The notes under the pieces were generated by a model. The model was not told where the DNA came from. It saw only the letters and a program-made list of their open reading frames with translations, and ran no database searches. This document shows positions 49,248 to 57,817 of a stretch of DNA of 64,000 nt, piece by piece (position 1 is the first letter of the stretch; each line of letters starts with the position of its first letter). Origin of the DNA: Bog-756 sp963835465 (GTDB lineage: Bacteria; Actinomycetota; Acidimicrobiia; Acidimicrobiales; RAAP-2); NCBI GenBank assembly GCA_963835465.1, contig CAWIFR010000004.1:124001-188000 (forward strand). Direction: 5' to 3'. Made by a program: the position numbers and the translations under genes.

Positions 49248-49564
49248 GATCGGACCAGCCGGGCGATGGCCGCAGACGCCTCGGCCAGCTTCTCCTGCGC
49301 TTCGTCGCCCCCGGCCTTCACGGCATCGGTGACGCAGTGGCCCAGGTGCTCATCGAGCAGCAGCAAGGCCACCGACTGAAGGGCAGCAGTGGCCGCCGAC
49401 ACCTGGGCGAGCACGTCGATGCAGTAGCGGTCGTCTTCCACCATGCGCTGAATGCCGCGAACCTGGCCCTCGATGCGACGCAGGCGCCTGGTCACCAGCT
49501 CCTTCTCCGCCGAGTAGCCGGGCGCACCGGACTGATCCTCCTGGTTCTCTCTCATTATACTCAT
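49244..49564 (-). CDS. csoR: CsoR/RcnR-family metal-sensing repressor
   Basis: 106 residues if started at ATG 49564; 103 from ATG 49555. The family pattern is clear: RRLRRIEGQVRGIQRMVE, Cys in YCIDVLAQVSA and a His-x(2)-Cys in LLDEHLGHC, giving the C-H-C ligand set of copper-type sensors. As an all-helical tetramer it should bind DNA until Cu(I) is bound. It overlaps the permease start by 4 bp. The -10-like TATAAT at 49554-49559 lies inside this putative start region, so translation may begin lower or the transcript be leaderless. Confidence 0.85.
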   Translation of the reverse strand: MSIMRENQEDQSGAPGYSAEKELVTRRLRRIEGQVRGIQRMVEDDRYCIDVLAQVSAATAALQSVALLLLDEHLGHCVTDAVKAGGDEAQEKLAEASAAIARLVRS

Positions 49565-49583
49565 ACCCCCTATATGTATAGAA
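49554..49583 (-). promoter_or_regulatory. Probable csoR promoter and CsoR operator
   Basis: On the minus strand TTCTAT and TATAAT stand 18 bp apart as -35 and -10. Between them lies the pseudo-palindrome ATACCCCCTATATGTAT (plus strand 49563-49579), with a G/C tract flanked by AT, the typical form of CsoR sites (TATACCCC...). The element lies directly before the repressor gene, which fits autoregulation. Confidence 0.6.
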
Positions 49584-49786
49584 CCCTACCAGGTGCTCCC
49601 TCTTCGGCCAAGTGGTCAGGGCATCCGGTGCGGCTCGGGATCGACCTCATGCGATCCTCCGGCGAGGCCTATGGACGGCGTGCACCCTGAGCCGGTCGCT
49701 TGGGTCCGGCGGATATCGAGGCACGGAGTCGGCGGAGCTGAGTGGGGACCTTTGCCCCTGTCGGAGTGCGCGGCGGGCGGCCGAGA

Positions 49787-50101
49787 ATGAACACGGAGCG
49801 TCTCTCGGAGGTTCGGTCAGCAGGCATGATGCACTACGGATACGGCAACGGCGGCACCCACTGGGGGCTGTGGGTCCTCATGATCGTCGCCATGGTGGTC
49901 TTCTGGGGTGCGCTCGCCTGGATCATCGTTACCCTGATCCGCCACCGGGGGACCCCTCCGGCGTCCACGGAGGCTCCCGCTCCCCTCGGTCCTCCGCCTC
50001 TCCCAGGTGCACTCGGCATCCTCGACGAGCGCTTCGCCCGCGCCGAGATCGACGAGGAGGAGTACACACGCCGGCGGAACCTGCTCAAGGGGTCGGGGTG
50101 A
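49787..50101 (+). CDS. Short membrane protein with SHOCT C-terminus
   Basis: 104 residues from ATG 49787; ATG 49826 is an alternative nearer the helix. One membrane helix (WVLMIVAMVVFWGALAWIIV), a Pro-rich linker, and a C-terminal SHOCT domain LDERFARAEIDEEEYTRRRNLLKG. Such proteins are small accessory membrane proteins. GTGA overlap couples it to the cupredoxin gene. It is divergent from csoR, so both halves of the metal locus share one regulatory region. Confidence 0.82.
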   Translation: MNTERLSEVRSAGMMHYGYGNGGTHWGLWVLMIVAMVVFWGALAWIIVTLIRHRGTPPASTEAPAPLGPPPLPGALGILDERFARAEIDEEEYTRRRNLLKGSG

Positions 50102-50655
50102 GTGCCCACCCCAGGCGCCGGGGTCTGGTTGCGGCCGTAGTGGTGGCAGCCACGGCCCTGTTCGCCGGGACCGCTGCCGCCGTCGCCCTGTGGTCGGGTG
50201 GCTCGAACCCGGGTGACGCCAGCTACGGCATCATCTCGTGTGCCGCACCGACACTCCCGGGTTCGGTGGTGAACGTCCAGGTCACTGACTCAGGGGCCAT
50301 GATGATGAGCCAGACACCCATGCGCGCCGCCCTGGTGGCCACCCCCGCCACCGTTCCGTCCGGGCGCGTCTCCTTCATCGTGGCCAACACGGGGGCGCTG
50401 GTCCACGAGTTGGTCATCCTCCCCCTTCGGGCCGATGGCCCGGGGACCCGGCCTGCGGGCACCGACGGCAAGATCGATGAGACCCAGAGCCTGGGTGAGT
50501 CGTCTCACTCGTGCGCTGGGGGCCAAGGGGATGGCATCGCTCCCGGGAGTACCGGCTGGACCACGGTCACGTTGACGCCGGGCCGTTACGAACTGGTCTG
50601 CGACCAGCCCTGGCACTACGCGGCAGGAATGTTCGATGTCCTGACGGTCACCTGA
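50098..50655 (+). CDS. Exported type-1 copper protein (cupredoxin)
   Basis: 185 residues from GTG 50098. An N-terminal signal or anchor (LVAAVVVAATALFAGTAAAVA) precedes a beta-sandwich domain. Copper ligands are visible as His in VHELVIL and Cys-x(4)-His-x(4)-Met in VCDQPWHYAAGMF, the plastocyanin/sulfocyanin arrangement. It probably handles electrons or copper outside the membrane. The linkage to SHOCT, CsoR and the YHS permease supports a copper role for the locus. Confidence 0.85.
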   Translation: MSAHPRRRGLVAAVVVAATALFAGTAAAVALWSGGSNPGDASYGIISCAAPTLPGSVVNVQVTDSGAMMMSQTPMRAALVATPATVPSGRVSFIVANTGALVHELVILPLRADGPGTRPAGTDGKIDETQSLGESSHSCAGGQGDGIAPGSTGWTTVTLTPGRYELVCDQPWHYAAGMFDVLTVT

Positions 50656-50708
50656 GCGCCGTCAGGCGGCCGTTACCGTACCGGCGACGTGACCCGTTCC
50701 CCCCGTCT

Positions 50709-51344
50709 TCAGGTCGGCCTACGTCGAGCCGCGATCCAGGTGAAGGGCTGCTCGGCCCCACTGGGAGTCCGGTGGACCTCACGACGGTGCTCGACGACCT
50801 CGAACCCGCCGCCGAGGACGGCTGCCAATTCCTCTGTGCCGTAGCGGGTCACCAGAAGTCCCGAGCACCGCTCCGGCCCAGTGGGAGCGAAGGTGCCGAG
50901 GATGACCGACCCGCCAGGGGCCACCGCCTGTTCGACCGTGGCTCGGTAGGTGGCAACGTCATTTCCGATGAGGAAGTGGAGCACCGCCCGATCGTGCCAG
51001 AGGTCGTAGCGACGTGGTGGCTCCCAGACCAAGAGATCGCCGACGATCCAGTGCACCCGGGCATCATCGTCGACCCGCTGCCGGCTGGTGCGCAGTGCCG
51101 CCTCGGATATGTCAAGGATCGACACGTCGGCAAAGCCCCGCGTCAAAAGGCGATCGACCAGGAGCGAGGCCCCACCGCCGACATCGATCACCGATGCCTC
51201 GGGACGGATGCCGAGCGCATCGATGAGCTCCAGGGACAATGCCGGTTCGCTCTGGTACCAGCTGACCGCGTGCGCATCATTTGCCTCGTAGACCGCTTCC
51301 CAGTGCCTAGCGCGCTGGTCGGCATCCTGCGGTGCATCGGGCAT
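50709..51344 (-). CDS. Class I SAM-dependent methyltransferase (thiopurine-methyltransferase-like)
   Basis: 211 residues from ATG 51344 (ATG 51356 is also in frame). HWEAVYEANDAHAVSWYQSEP is typical of small SAM methyltransferases of the TPMT/TehB type; motif I is VIDVGGGASLLVDRL, then ILDISEAALRTSRQR, GDLLVWEPPRRYDLWHDRAV and GGSVILGTFAP. It may methylate a thiol, tellurite or metalloid; not decidable. It is convergent with the cupredoxin gene. Confidence 0.85.
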   Translation of the reverse strand: MPDAPQDADQRARHWEAVYEANDAHAVSWYQSEPALSLELIDALGIRPEASVIDVGGGASLLVDRLLTRGFADVSILDISEAALRTSRQRVDDDARVHWIVGDLLVWEPPRRYDLWHDRAVLHFLIGNDVATYRATVEQAVAPGGSVILGTFAPTGPERCSGLLVTRYGTEELAAVLGGGFEVVEHRREVHRTPSGAEQPFTWIAARRRPT

Positions 51345-51669
51345 CGTTGCCAGCATAGGGAGTACGACCCCCCCCAGGTCACCACGTCACCGATCGGACC
51401 TGGGCCCGGCAGGACTCCGGTTCGACGAAGTCTCCCGCTCAATGCGAGGAGGTCTGACGTTCGATTCCTCGGAAGGTTCGGCGGCCCGCCCGTGCCTCCC
51501 GGTCAGCGGCTTGCGTCTGGGCGGACCCGCAGACTCAACACTCCCGGTCGCCAACCTGCCGCATGGTCCCTGTCGTGCCGAATGCCGTGCCGCCAACCCA
51601 GTGAGGGATGTTCGAGGGATGGCCCCGGCTGGGCTGCAGGTGCCGCAACCGGAAACCAACCCTCAACGG

Positions 51670-51754
51670 CGGAGGGAGTGGGATTCGAACCCACGGTGCC
51701 TTGCGACACAACGGTTTTCGAGACCGTCCGATTCGTCCGCTCTCGCATCCCTCC
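51670..51754 (-). tRNA. tRNA-Ser (anticodon CGA)
   Basis: The minus strand reads GGAGGGA acceptor, a D arm containing GAGAGCGGACGAATCGG, anticodon stem ACGGT/ACCGT with loop CTCGAAA (anticodon CGA), a long variable arm (TGTGTCGCAAGGCA), T arm GTGGGTTCGAATCCCAC and TCCCTCC closing the acceptor. The long variable arm is the class II serine form. CCA is not encoded. Confidence 0.95.
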
Positions 51755-51860
51755 GCCCGAGAGGCTAGCCGCGAGAACGGGCACCGCCGGGCGGATGACG
51801 GTACGCAGTTGGCCCCCATCGGCAGGAGCGCACGCCGATCAGGGAAAGGCGGTCGGCCCC

Positions 51861-52514
51861 CTACTCGCGGAGCTCCGGGAGGGGGTGACGTCCCACCCGA
51901 ACTGGATGACGGGCCCGGGCCAGCATCGCCGTATCGCCGGCGCTGTTTCCGTAGGCGTAGGCCAGTTCGCTCCGTTGCCCGAGATGGCGGTCGAGCAGCG
52001 TCACCTTCGCGTCGCCCCGGACGTTGAGGCCATCGAGGCGGCCGGTCAGCGTGTCGGTGTCCTGATCTACCTCCCACCTGGTGGCAATGACCTCGTCGAT
52101 TCCTAGTGCATCCGCCACCAGACGGACGTAGGCCTCGAACGACGCGCTGACCACAATGATCCGATGGCCCTCGGCCTGGTGCCATCGGATCCGATTTCTG
52201 GTGTCCGGACGGATCAGTGAATCCCGGACGACCTGAGCGGTGTTCAGGGCGGCGGCCTCCGCCCTCTGCCGGTCGAGCCCGCCGAGGACGTCCATGCAGA
52301 TCGCTTGCTTGGCCCGGTCCCTGGCGCTTCCGCCCTGGAGGGCCAGAGCGAGCTCAGGTGTGTGGCGGATGAAGGCGGACGCCAGGTGGCGCGGACCCCG
52401 TATCCGGGTCATGAAGAGCCGGAGCGTGTCCTTGGTGGTGATGGTGCCGTCGAAGTCGAACGCCACGACGGGTCGATGTTCTTGCCCAGGTGGGGGGAGT
52501 TCATGCAGTGGCAT
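51861..52514 (-). CDS. HAD-IB family phosphatase
   Basis: 217 residues from ATG 52514. HAD motifs: VAFDFDGTITTKDT (nucleophile Asp and acid Asp), VVSASFEAYVRLV (Ser motif II), GDAKVTLL (Lys motif III) and AYGNSAGDTAML (acidic motif IV). This is the phosphoserine-phosphatase/HAD-IB subclass, which dephosphorylates small phosphomonoesters. The start lies next to a 460-bp gap. Confidence 0.88.
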   Translation of the reverse strand: MPLHELPPPGQEHRPVVAFDFDGTITTKDTLRLFMTRIRGPRHLASAFIRHTPELALALQGGSARDRAKQAICMDVLGGLDRQRAEAAALNTAQVVRDSLIRPDTRNRIRWHQAEGHRIIVVSASFEAYVRLVADALGIDEVIATRWEVDQDTDTLTGRLDGLNVRGDAKVTLLDRHLGQRSELAYAYGNSAGDTAMLARARHPVRVGRHPLPELRE

Positions 52515-52976
52515 GCAATTCCTTGTGAGTCATTCGATGGTTGATGGCCCAGGCCTTTCCCTCTGGCCAAGGAGTACTGCATCCAGAACGGAAGATGGAG
52601 GGCGTTTACCCGTCTGACCAGGAGCGCCGTGGTCGGCCCTTCGATCCACCGCCGGGGTGCCCCGGGCTCGCCTCCTCCTCAAGGCGCCACCCCCGGATGC
52701 CGAAGACAGATCAAGGGACACAACCAGCAGGGCGTTGGTGCGACCAGGAAAGCAGGTTTGGCTGTGGCAGTTTGTCATGAAGTTGTCAGCAGTCTGGCTC
52801 ACCATGAAGATTGACGTTCCCACTATTGGCCGGGATGGAGTCCATTCCATCTCCGATGGCGTGTCAAGACGGCGTGCCATTGGACCGCTGCACCCGCAGG
52901 TGTGCGCCGGGGCATCGCTCGGTGCACAGACTGGTTGTAAGCCGAGTGCCCGATCCCAAAGGGAAGGCACGAATCA
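52515..52976. other. Divergent non-coding region
   Basis: 462 bp between the HAD gene and a small plus-strand gene. Less GC-rich than the genes. TTGTCATGAAGTTGTCAG near 52775-52792 holds two TTGTCA-like copies that could be -35 elements. AAGGGAAGG before 52977 is the downstream ribosome site. An open frame of about 146 codons on the minus strand has no recognisable features. Confidence 0.55.
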
Positions 52977-53270
52977 ATGACTATGGCCGAGGCTCCCAAG
53001 CCACGAGATCGCAAGAGGCAACCAACTGCGTGGCCGGTCATGAACCTACCGGGAGGCGAGCCATCGAAATCCACCGTGTCTCGGTGGTTCGGACAGCTCG
53101 TGTGCCGCCACGCCGCTCATGACTGGTGGGCCTTGGCCTACCCGCCCGCGCGTCGCTGGGAGTGTCGTCGTTGTGGCCAGATCGTCGAAGAGGCGCCCAC
53201 GTCGATGCCCGATCGTCGCAAGGCCCCGCGGGACAAGACCAAGCGGGCCAACGGCCCCGACGTCGGCTGA
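52977..53270 (+). CDS. Small zinc-ribbon-like hypothetical protein
   Basis: 97 residues from ATG 52977 with AAGGGAAGG upstream. The centre holds Cys and His in VCRHAAHDWW and a CxxC pair in WECRRCG, which could bind one zinc. Both termini are basic (KPRDRKRQ and RRKAPRDKTKR), so nucleic-acid binding is possible but not shown. No named family is recognised. Confidence 0.6.
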   Translation: MTMAEAPKPRDRKRQPTAWPVMNLPGGEPSKSTVSRWFGQLVCRHAAHDWWALAYPPARRWECRRCGQIVEEAPTSMPDRRKAPRDKTKRANGPDVG

Positions 53271-53824
53271 GCCTCGACGTCCGGCCGGCCAGTACGGCCA
53301 CCGCCACGGAACGCGGCTCTCACGTGGGAAATCGTGGCGATGGGTGGCGTATTTCGTCACCGGTTGTGGCGGACCAAGCGCATTCCGTCCGATCATTGTT
53401 AACCAAGGGATAACTTGACGTTTTCCGCTTGTTTACCAGCGAGGCCACCGTTACGGTGACTGATGATGCAGGTGAGGGACACGATCGGCGCAATCGCGAA
53501 AGGGACTGGATGCCATGGCATCAATGCCTCAACGCGACTGTATCGGCGATCCGGTCGGCCCGCTGCGGCGGGCCGAGCTGGTGGTCAAACCTGCACTAGG
53601 CAGTGGGCTAGGCTGAGCGCTAGTGCAGGCGGAGCGGTCCACTCGGCGGACGGCGATGTGGGCGGACTCGAAGGAAGTTTTGTCGAGACGCGCGTGGGTG
53701 GTGAGATTCATACGGAGAAAATAGGTGCACATGGCGGGTACCTATTTTGTGGTCACTTAGGCAGTAACTATAAGACAAACATGCCAAGCGGTGTCGGACG
53801 TCTTGCAGTTAACGAGGGGCAAAC
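53271..53824. other. Long non-coding region rich in inverted repeats upstream of the glycan cluster
   Basis: 554 bp without a convincing gene. Elements: palindrome GATGCCATGGCATC (53509-53522); a 9-bp stem-loop TCGGCCCGC/GCGGGCCGA (53555-53576); a 9-bp inverted repeat CTGCACTAG/CTAGTGCAG (53591-53628); and AAAATAGGT/ACCTATTTT (53718-53748) overlapping a likely promoter. GC content falls toward the gene. The region may contain a regulatory RNA or an operator array. Confidence 0.65.
53718..53774 (+). promoter_or_regulatory. Putative promoter with overlapping 9-bp inverted repeat
   Basis: AAAATAGGT (53718-53726) and ACCTATTTT (53740-53748) form a perfect inverted repeat with 13-bp spacing. Its right arm overlaps a -35-like TTGTGG (53747-53752), 16 bp before a -10-like TATAAG (53769-53774). 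A protein bound to the repeat would block or recruit polymerase. The GT2 gene starts about 50 bp downstream. Confidence 0.5.
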
Positions 53825-55150
53825 GTGCAATCCATAGACATTAGTGTGGTCATCCCCACACGCAACGAGCGTGAGAACATAGAACCTCTCGTGACTCGTC
53901 TGGCTTCGGTATTGCCGGCGGGTGCTTCGCAGGTCATCTTCGTCGACGACAGCAGCGACGACACGCCCGCTGTCATTGCCGCCATTGCCGAGACGGCACC
54001 CCTCCCCGTACTGGTGCTGCACCGGCACCCCGGTGAGCGCACTGGTGGCCTCGGCGGTGCGGTCGTGGCCGGTTTGCGCCTGTGCGAAGGCCGGGTAGCC
54101 GTGGTCATGGACGGCGACCTCCAGCATCCACCCGAAACGATTCCCGATCTGGTCCGCCCGATCGAGCTGGGCGATGCCGACGTGGTGGTGGCGAGCCGCT
54201 ACCGCGACAACGGAGAGGCCGCCGGTCTGGCCAATCGCTCTCGGGTTGGCGTGTCCCACGCCGCCACGAAGTTGACCAAGTCGGCCTTCCCCCGACGCCT
54301 GCAGGAGGTCTCGGACCCGATGAGCGGGTTCTTCGCTCTCCGGCTGGCCGCGGTGGACCTCGACAGCCTGCGTCCGGTTGGCTTCAAGATCCTGCTCGAG
54401 GCAGTGGCCCGGTGCCGGCTGAGGGTGGCTGAGGTCGGCTTCACCTTCGCCCCCCGCCACTCGGGCGAGAGCAAGGCCGACTTCCGCGAGGGGATCCGCT
54501 TCGCCGCCCACCTGACCCGGCTCCGCCTAGGCACCATCCTCACCCCCCGACAGCAACGGGCGGCCGGATTCGCCGCCGTCGGCGCCACGGGGCTGGTTGT
54601 CAACACCATCGCCTTCTGGGCCCTCATCCGCTTCGGCGGCCTGCCGTATCTGCTGGCGGCCGTACTTTCGACCCAGATCTCCACCACATGGAACTTCGTG
54701 GGCATGGAGCTCTTCGTCTTCGCCGGGCGGAAATCCGGCGGACTGTGGGGCCGCTACTGGCGGTTCTGCCTGCTTAACAACACCGTGATGCTGGCTCGGT
54801 TACCCCTGCTGGCGTTCATGGTCGAAGTCCTGCACACGCCGAAGACTGCCGCCAACGTGATCACCCTGCTGGCGGTGTTCCTCATCCGATTCGGAATCAG
54901 TGATCGCTTCATCTACGAAGGAGAGAAGAAAATGGCTCGAAGCCGAAACTGCGACCACCCAGGTCGGACCGATCGAGGTGGCGGTGGAGGAGTCACGTCC
55001 CGAGCTGAAGAGCCTGGATCTGGCCCTCGGCACGGTATTTCGCCATTATTACGACCTCCACGGGATCGTCACCATCGGGAGCGATGTGGTGCTGCCGGAG
55101 TTGGCCTACTTCCTCACCCCTCACCCGGTGGGGGACAGCACGGGTCCTGA
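53825..55150 (+). CDS. GT2 polyprenyl-phosphate glycosyltransferase with GtrA domain
   Basis: The N-terminal 230 residues are a DPM1-like GT2 domain: ISVVIPTRNERENIEPLV, VIFVDDSSDD, VVMDGDLQHPPE and DPMSGFFAL. A GtrA membrane domain (four helices, from AGFAAVGATGLVVNTIAFWA to VITLLAVFLIRFGISDRFIY) ends near 54,915. The frame then runs on to 55,150 in sequence that is the out-of-phase start of the next gene, so the true C-terminus is uncertain (indel near 54,930, or a fusion with the next protein). The enzyme likely makes polyprenyl-phosphate-mannose or -glucose at the membrane for use by the GT39 enzyme. Confidence 0.85.
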   Translation: MQSIDISVVIPTRNERENIEPLVTRLASVLPAGASQVIFVDDSSDDTPAVIAAIAETAPLPVLVLHRHPGERTGGLGGAVVAGLRLCEGRVAVVMDGDLQHPPETIPDLVRPIELGDADVVVASRYRDNGEAAGLANRSRVGVSHAATKLTKSAFPRRLQEVSDPMSGFFALRLAAVDLDSLRPVGFKILLEAVARCRLRVAEVGFTFAPRHSGESKADFREGIRFAAHLTRLRLGTILTPRQQRAAGFAAVGATGLVVNTIAFWALIRFGGLPYLLAAVLSTQISTTWNFVGMELFVFAGRKSGGLWGRYWRFCLLNNTVMLARLPLLAFMVEVLHTPKTAANVITLLAVFLIRFGISDRFIYEGEKKMARSRNCDHPGRTDRGGGGGVTSRAEEPGSGPRHGISPLLRPPRDRHHRERCGAAGVGLLPHPSPGGGQHGS

Positions 55151-56213
55151 CATCGCCATCCGGATCGGCAAGGTCGGCAAGTCCCGGACACGGACCCGCC
55201 TCGTGCGCTCCGAAGACGGGAAGACCGTCCGCTGGGAGGAGCAGCTGGGCCGGAACTCGGCCAACTTCGCCATCCACTTCGGATCCCAGATCCTGGTCAC
55301 GTCCTCCAAGGCCTTGGCCCGTAGTCCACACGTCCTCTACACCAACGTGGTGGAGGCACTGCTGCGGTTCGTCTTCGTCGATCGGGGCTACATGCTGCTG
55401 CATGCCGCCTGCATGGATGTGGGCGGCCGGGGCGTGGTGCTCTCGGCCAGAACCGACACCGGCAAGACCGGTACGGTGCTGAAGCTCCTCCGCACGAGTG
55501 AGGGTCGGTTCCTGTCCGACGACATGACGATCATCGACAGTGCCGGTGTGGCCCGGAGCTTCCCCAAGCCCCTGACTATCAGTCAGCACACGCTGCGAGC
55601 CATCAACGCCGGTGATCTCACCCGCCGAGAATGGGCCTGGCTGCGGGTCCAGAGCCGACTGCACTCAAAGGAAGGCCGTGGCTTCGCCATGAAGCTGGCC
55701 GACCACAACGTGCCGATCATGACCATCAACGGCTGGACCCAGCGGATCATCCCGCCGCCGAAATATCACGTCCAGCGTCTGGTACCGTGCGAGCTGGGCT
55801 CGACCACCACCATCGATCAGCTCTACATCATCGAGCGGGGTGTTCCCCATCACGATTTGGTCTCGCAGTCTCAGGCCATCGTGGAGCTTCTGGAGAACAC
55901 CGAGGACGCCTACGGCTTCCCTCCCTATCGCTACCTGGCGCAGGCGCTGTCGGTGGGCGGACTCAGCTACGACGAGCTCAGGGAGCGGGAACGACTGATC
56001 CTGGTCAGCGCCATGGAGAGCGTGCAGATCCACCGACTCGGATCGAACGACTTCACCTGGGCGGAACAGATCGCAGCTGCCATCGCTCCGGCCACAGCAT
56101 CGCCCAAGGCTGACATCCCCTACTACGAGGTCAACAACGCCGGCACCAATGGACATGACTACTTCAACAAGAGCGTTCCTGAGGGAGACCCCCTGTCCGG
56201 CTCTGAAGCCTGA
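54932..56213 (+). CDS. HPr-kinase-like P-loop protein
   Basis: About 427 residues. ATG 54932 has AAGGAGA upstream but is out of phase with the main frame, which otherwise begins at GTG 54900; one missing base near 54,936 would join them. VVLSARTDTGKTGTVLKLL is the Walker A loop (first Gly replaced) and RFLSDDMTIID matches the HprK Asp-Asp motif. N-terminal 150 residues have a beta-rich region (FGSQILVTSSKALA, LLRFVFVDRGYMLLHAA). HprK-like proteins also occur in bacterial glycan and peptide clusters; HPr itself is not encoded here, so the phosphoacceptor is unknown. Confidence 0.72.
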
Positions 56214-56245
56214 CGCACGCTGCGCCATCTTCAACGGGGCCGACG

Positions 56246-57817
56246 GTGACACTGCTTAGCGACGATCCCGCAGGCGTTCGCGAACGCCAGCGGGTGTCGT
56301 TCGGCGGTGGGCCGCGCCCGGAGGCGACCGAGAAGCCGACGCTCATGCAGCGACTGTGGCCGCTGCCCACGACCGTCTGGCTGGGTGTGACCCTGGTCCT
56401 CGGGCTGGTGGTTCGGCTGACAAATCTCAACGCCTTCGGGTTCAACAGTGATGAAGCGGTCTATGCCGGCCAGTCCGCGTCGCTGGCTGGCAACCCGCTG
56501 TTCGTCAACCAGTTCCCGATCTTCCGGGCCCATCCCCTTCTCCTGCCCACGCTGCTCTCGCCGCTGTTCCGGTCGGGCACGCCCGACCTCCGAGGTCGTG
56601 TGGTGGTGGCCCTGTTTGGCGTGGCCACCCTCTTCGCCATCTACCTGGTCGGCAAGGAGCTCTACGGGCCCAGGACCGGCATCGTCGGGGCGCTGCTCCT
56701 CGCCCTCATGCCCTATCACCTCGTGGTGACCCGGCAGCTCCTGCTCGACGGGCCCGCCGTCCTGTGGATCACCCTGGCCTTCTGGATGCTGGCCCGGTTC
56801 GTCCGCACGGACCGCTTCGAATGGCTGGCTGCCTCGGCGGCCACTCTCGGGCTGGCCGTCCTCACCAAGGAGACCAGCATTGTGCTGGCCGGCAGCGTGA
56901 TCATCTTCCTGCTGGTGAGCACCGAAGTGCGGCGACCGGCCCGGGCCGTGGCCATGACCGTCGTGGTACTGGCCGCGGTGAGCCTGATCTTTCCCCTCGC
57001 CATCGATCTGGCCGGTCACACCTCCACGGGGCAGAACTATCTGACCTGGCAGCTCACCCGGTCGTCCAACCACGCCGGGACCTTCTACTTGACGGTCATC
57101 CCCGCGGCCATCGGCTGGCTGGTGGTGGTGGCGGCAGCCAGCGCGCTGCTCTTCCGGATCAACCGCACCTGGCGTGAGCTCCTCTTGGTCATGTGGATCA
57201 TGGTCCCCTTCACCTTCATGGAGATCTACCCCCTGAAGGGCTATCAATACCTGCTGCCGGTGGCACCGGCCGTGGCTCTGTTGGCCGCCCGGGGCCTCAC
57301 CACGTGGCACCTCCCTGCCCGCTGGGACCAGTACACCAAGTCGATCCTCCGGCCGGTGGTGATCGTGGTGGTGGCCCTGTCCCTGCTGCCCGGGGTGTGG
57401 TCGGTGATCTTCCCTTCGGTGAGCGCCTCGGCTCTGGCTGGCCAGGGAGGGGTGGCCGGGGGCCGGGAGGCCGGCAAGTGGGTCGGAGCCAACCTGGTGC
57501 CGGGAACCGAGCTCATGACCATCGGTCCCAGCCTGGCCAACATTCTCGAGTTCTACGGGCACCGTCCCGCGCAGGGTCTGTCGGTCAGCACCAACCCGCT
57601 GCACCGCAATCCGGCCTATACGCCCATCTACAACCCGGACAAGAGCGTCCGCACCGGTCAGTTCACCTACCTGGTGTGGGACGCCTACTCCGCCTACCGG
57701 TCCCCGTCCACCGCACTGCGGATGAAGAAGCTCATCACCAAGTACCACGGATTCCCCATCCACACCGTGTCGGTGAACGGCAAGCCAGTCATCATCTTCT
57801 ACGAGGTCCACCCGTGA
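56246..57817 (+). CDS. GT39-family (ArnT/PMT-like) membrane glycosyltransferase
   Basis: 523 residues from GTG 56246. The catalytic Asp-Glu loop GFNSDEAVYAGQSASLAGN is at about residues 70-88 and RQLLLDGPAVLWITLAF at about 155. Ten or more hydrophobic helices follow, and the C-terminal extracytoplasmic domain runs from about residue 410. GT39 enzymes use polyprenyl-phosphate sugars to glycosylate lipid or protein outside the membrane. The gene follows the donor-forming GT2 in order, so it is the likely acceptor step. The next gene overlaps by 4 bp. Confidence 0.88.
   Translation: MTLLSDDPAGVRERQRVSFGGGPRPEATEKPTLMQRLWPLPTTVWLGVTLVLGLVVRLTNLNAFGFNSDEAVYAGQSASLAGNPLFVNQFPIFRAHPLLLPTLLSPLFRSGTPDLRGRVVVALFGVATLFAIYLVGKELYGPRTGIVGALLLALMPYHLVVTRQLLLDGPAVLWITLAFWMLARFVRTDRFEWLAASAATLGLAVLTKETSIVLAGSVIIFLLVSTEVRRPARAVAMTVVVLAAVSLIFPLAIDLAGHTSTGQNYLTWQLTRSSNHAGTFYLTVIPAAIGWLVVVAAASALLFRINRTWRELLLVMWIMVPFTFMEIYPLKGYQYLLPVAPAVALLAARGLTTWHLPARWDQYTKSILRPVVIVVVALSLLPGVWSVIFPSVSASALAGQGGVAGGREAGKWVGANLVPGTELMTIGPSLANILEFYGHRPAQGLSVSTNPLHRNPAYTPIYNPDKSVRTGQFTYLVWDAYSAYRSPSTALRMKKLITKYHGFPIHTVSVNGKPVIIFYEVHP

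Noticed and set aside
51404..51480. Possible second tRNA or tRNA-like element with a GTTCGATTCC loop
   Set aside because: T-stem and acceptor do not pair, and no anticodon arm fits.
52530..52970. 146-codon minus-strand frame
   Set aside because: No domain, no ribosome site and it fills an intergenic promoter region.
53463..53837. 124-codon plus-strand frame upstream of GT2
   Set aside because: Low-complexity composition, covers the inverted repeats and promoter and overlaps the GT2 start.
56231..57811. 526-codon minus-strand frame, Gly/His/Glu-rich
   Set aside because: Antisense to the GT39 gene, which has clear motifs and overlaps its neighbours properly.
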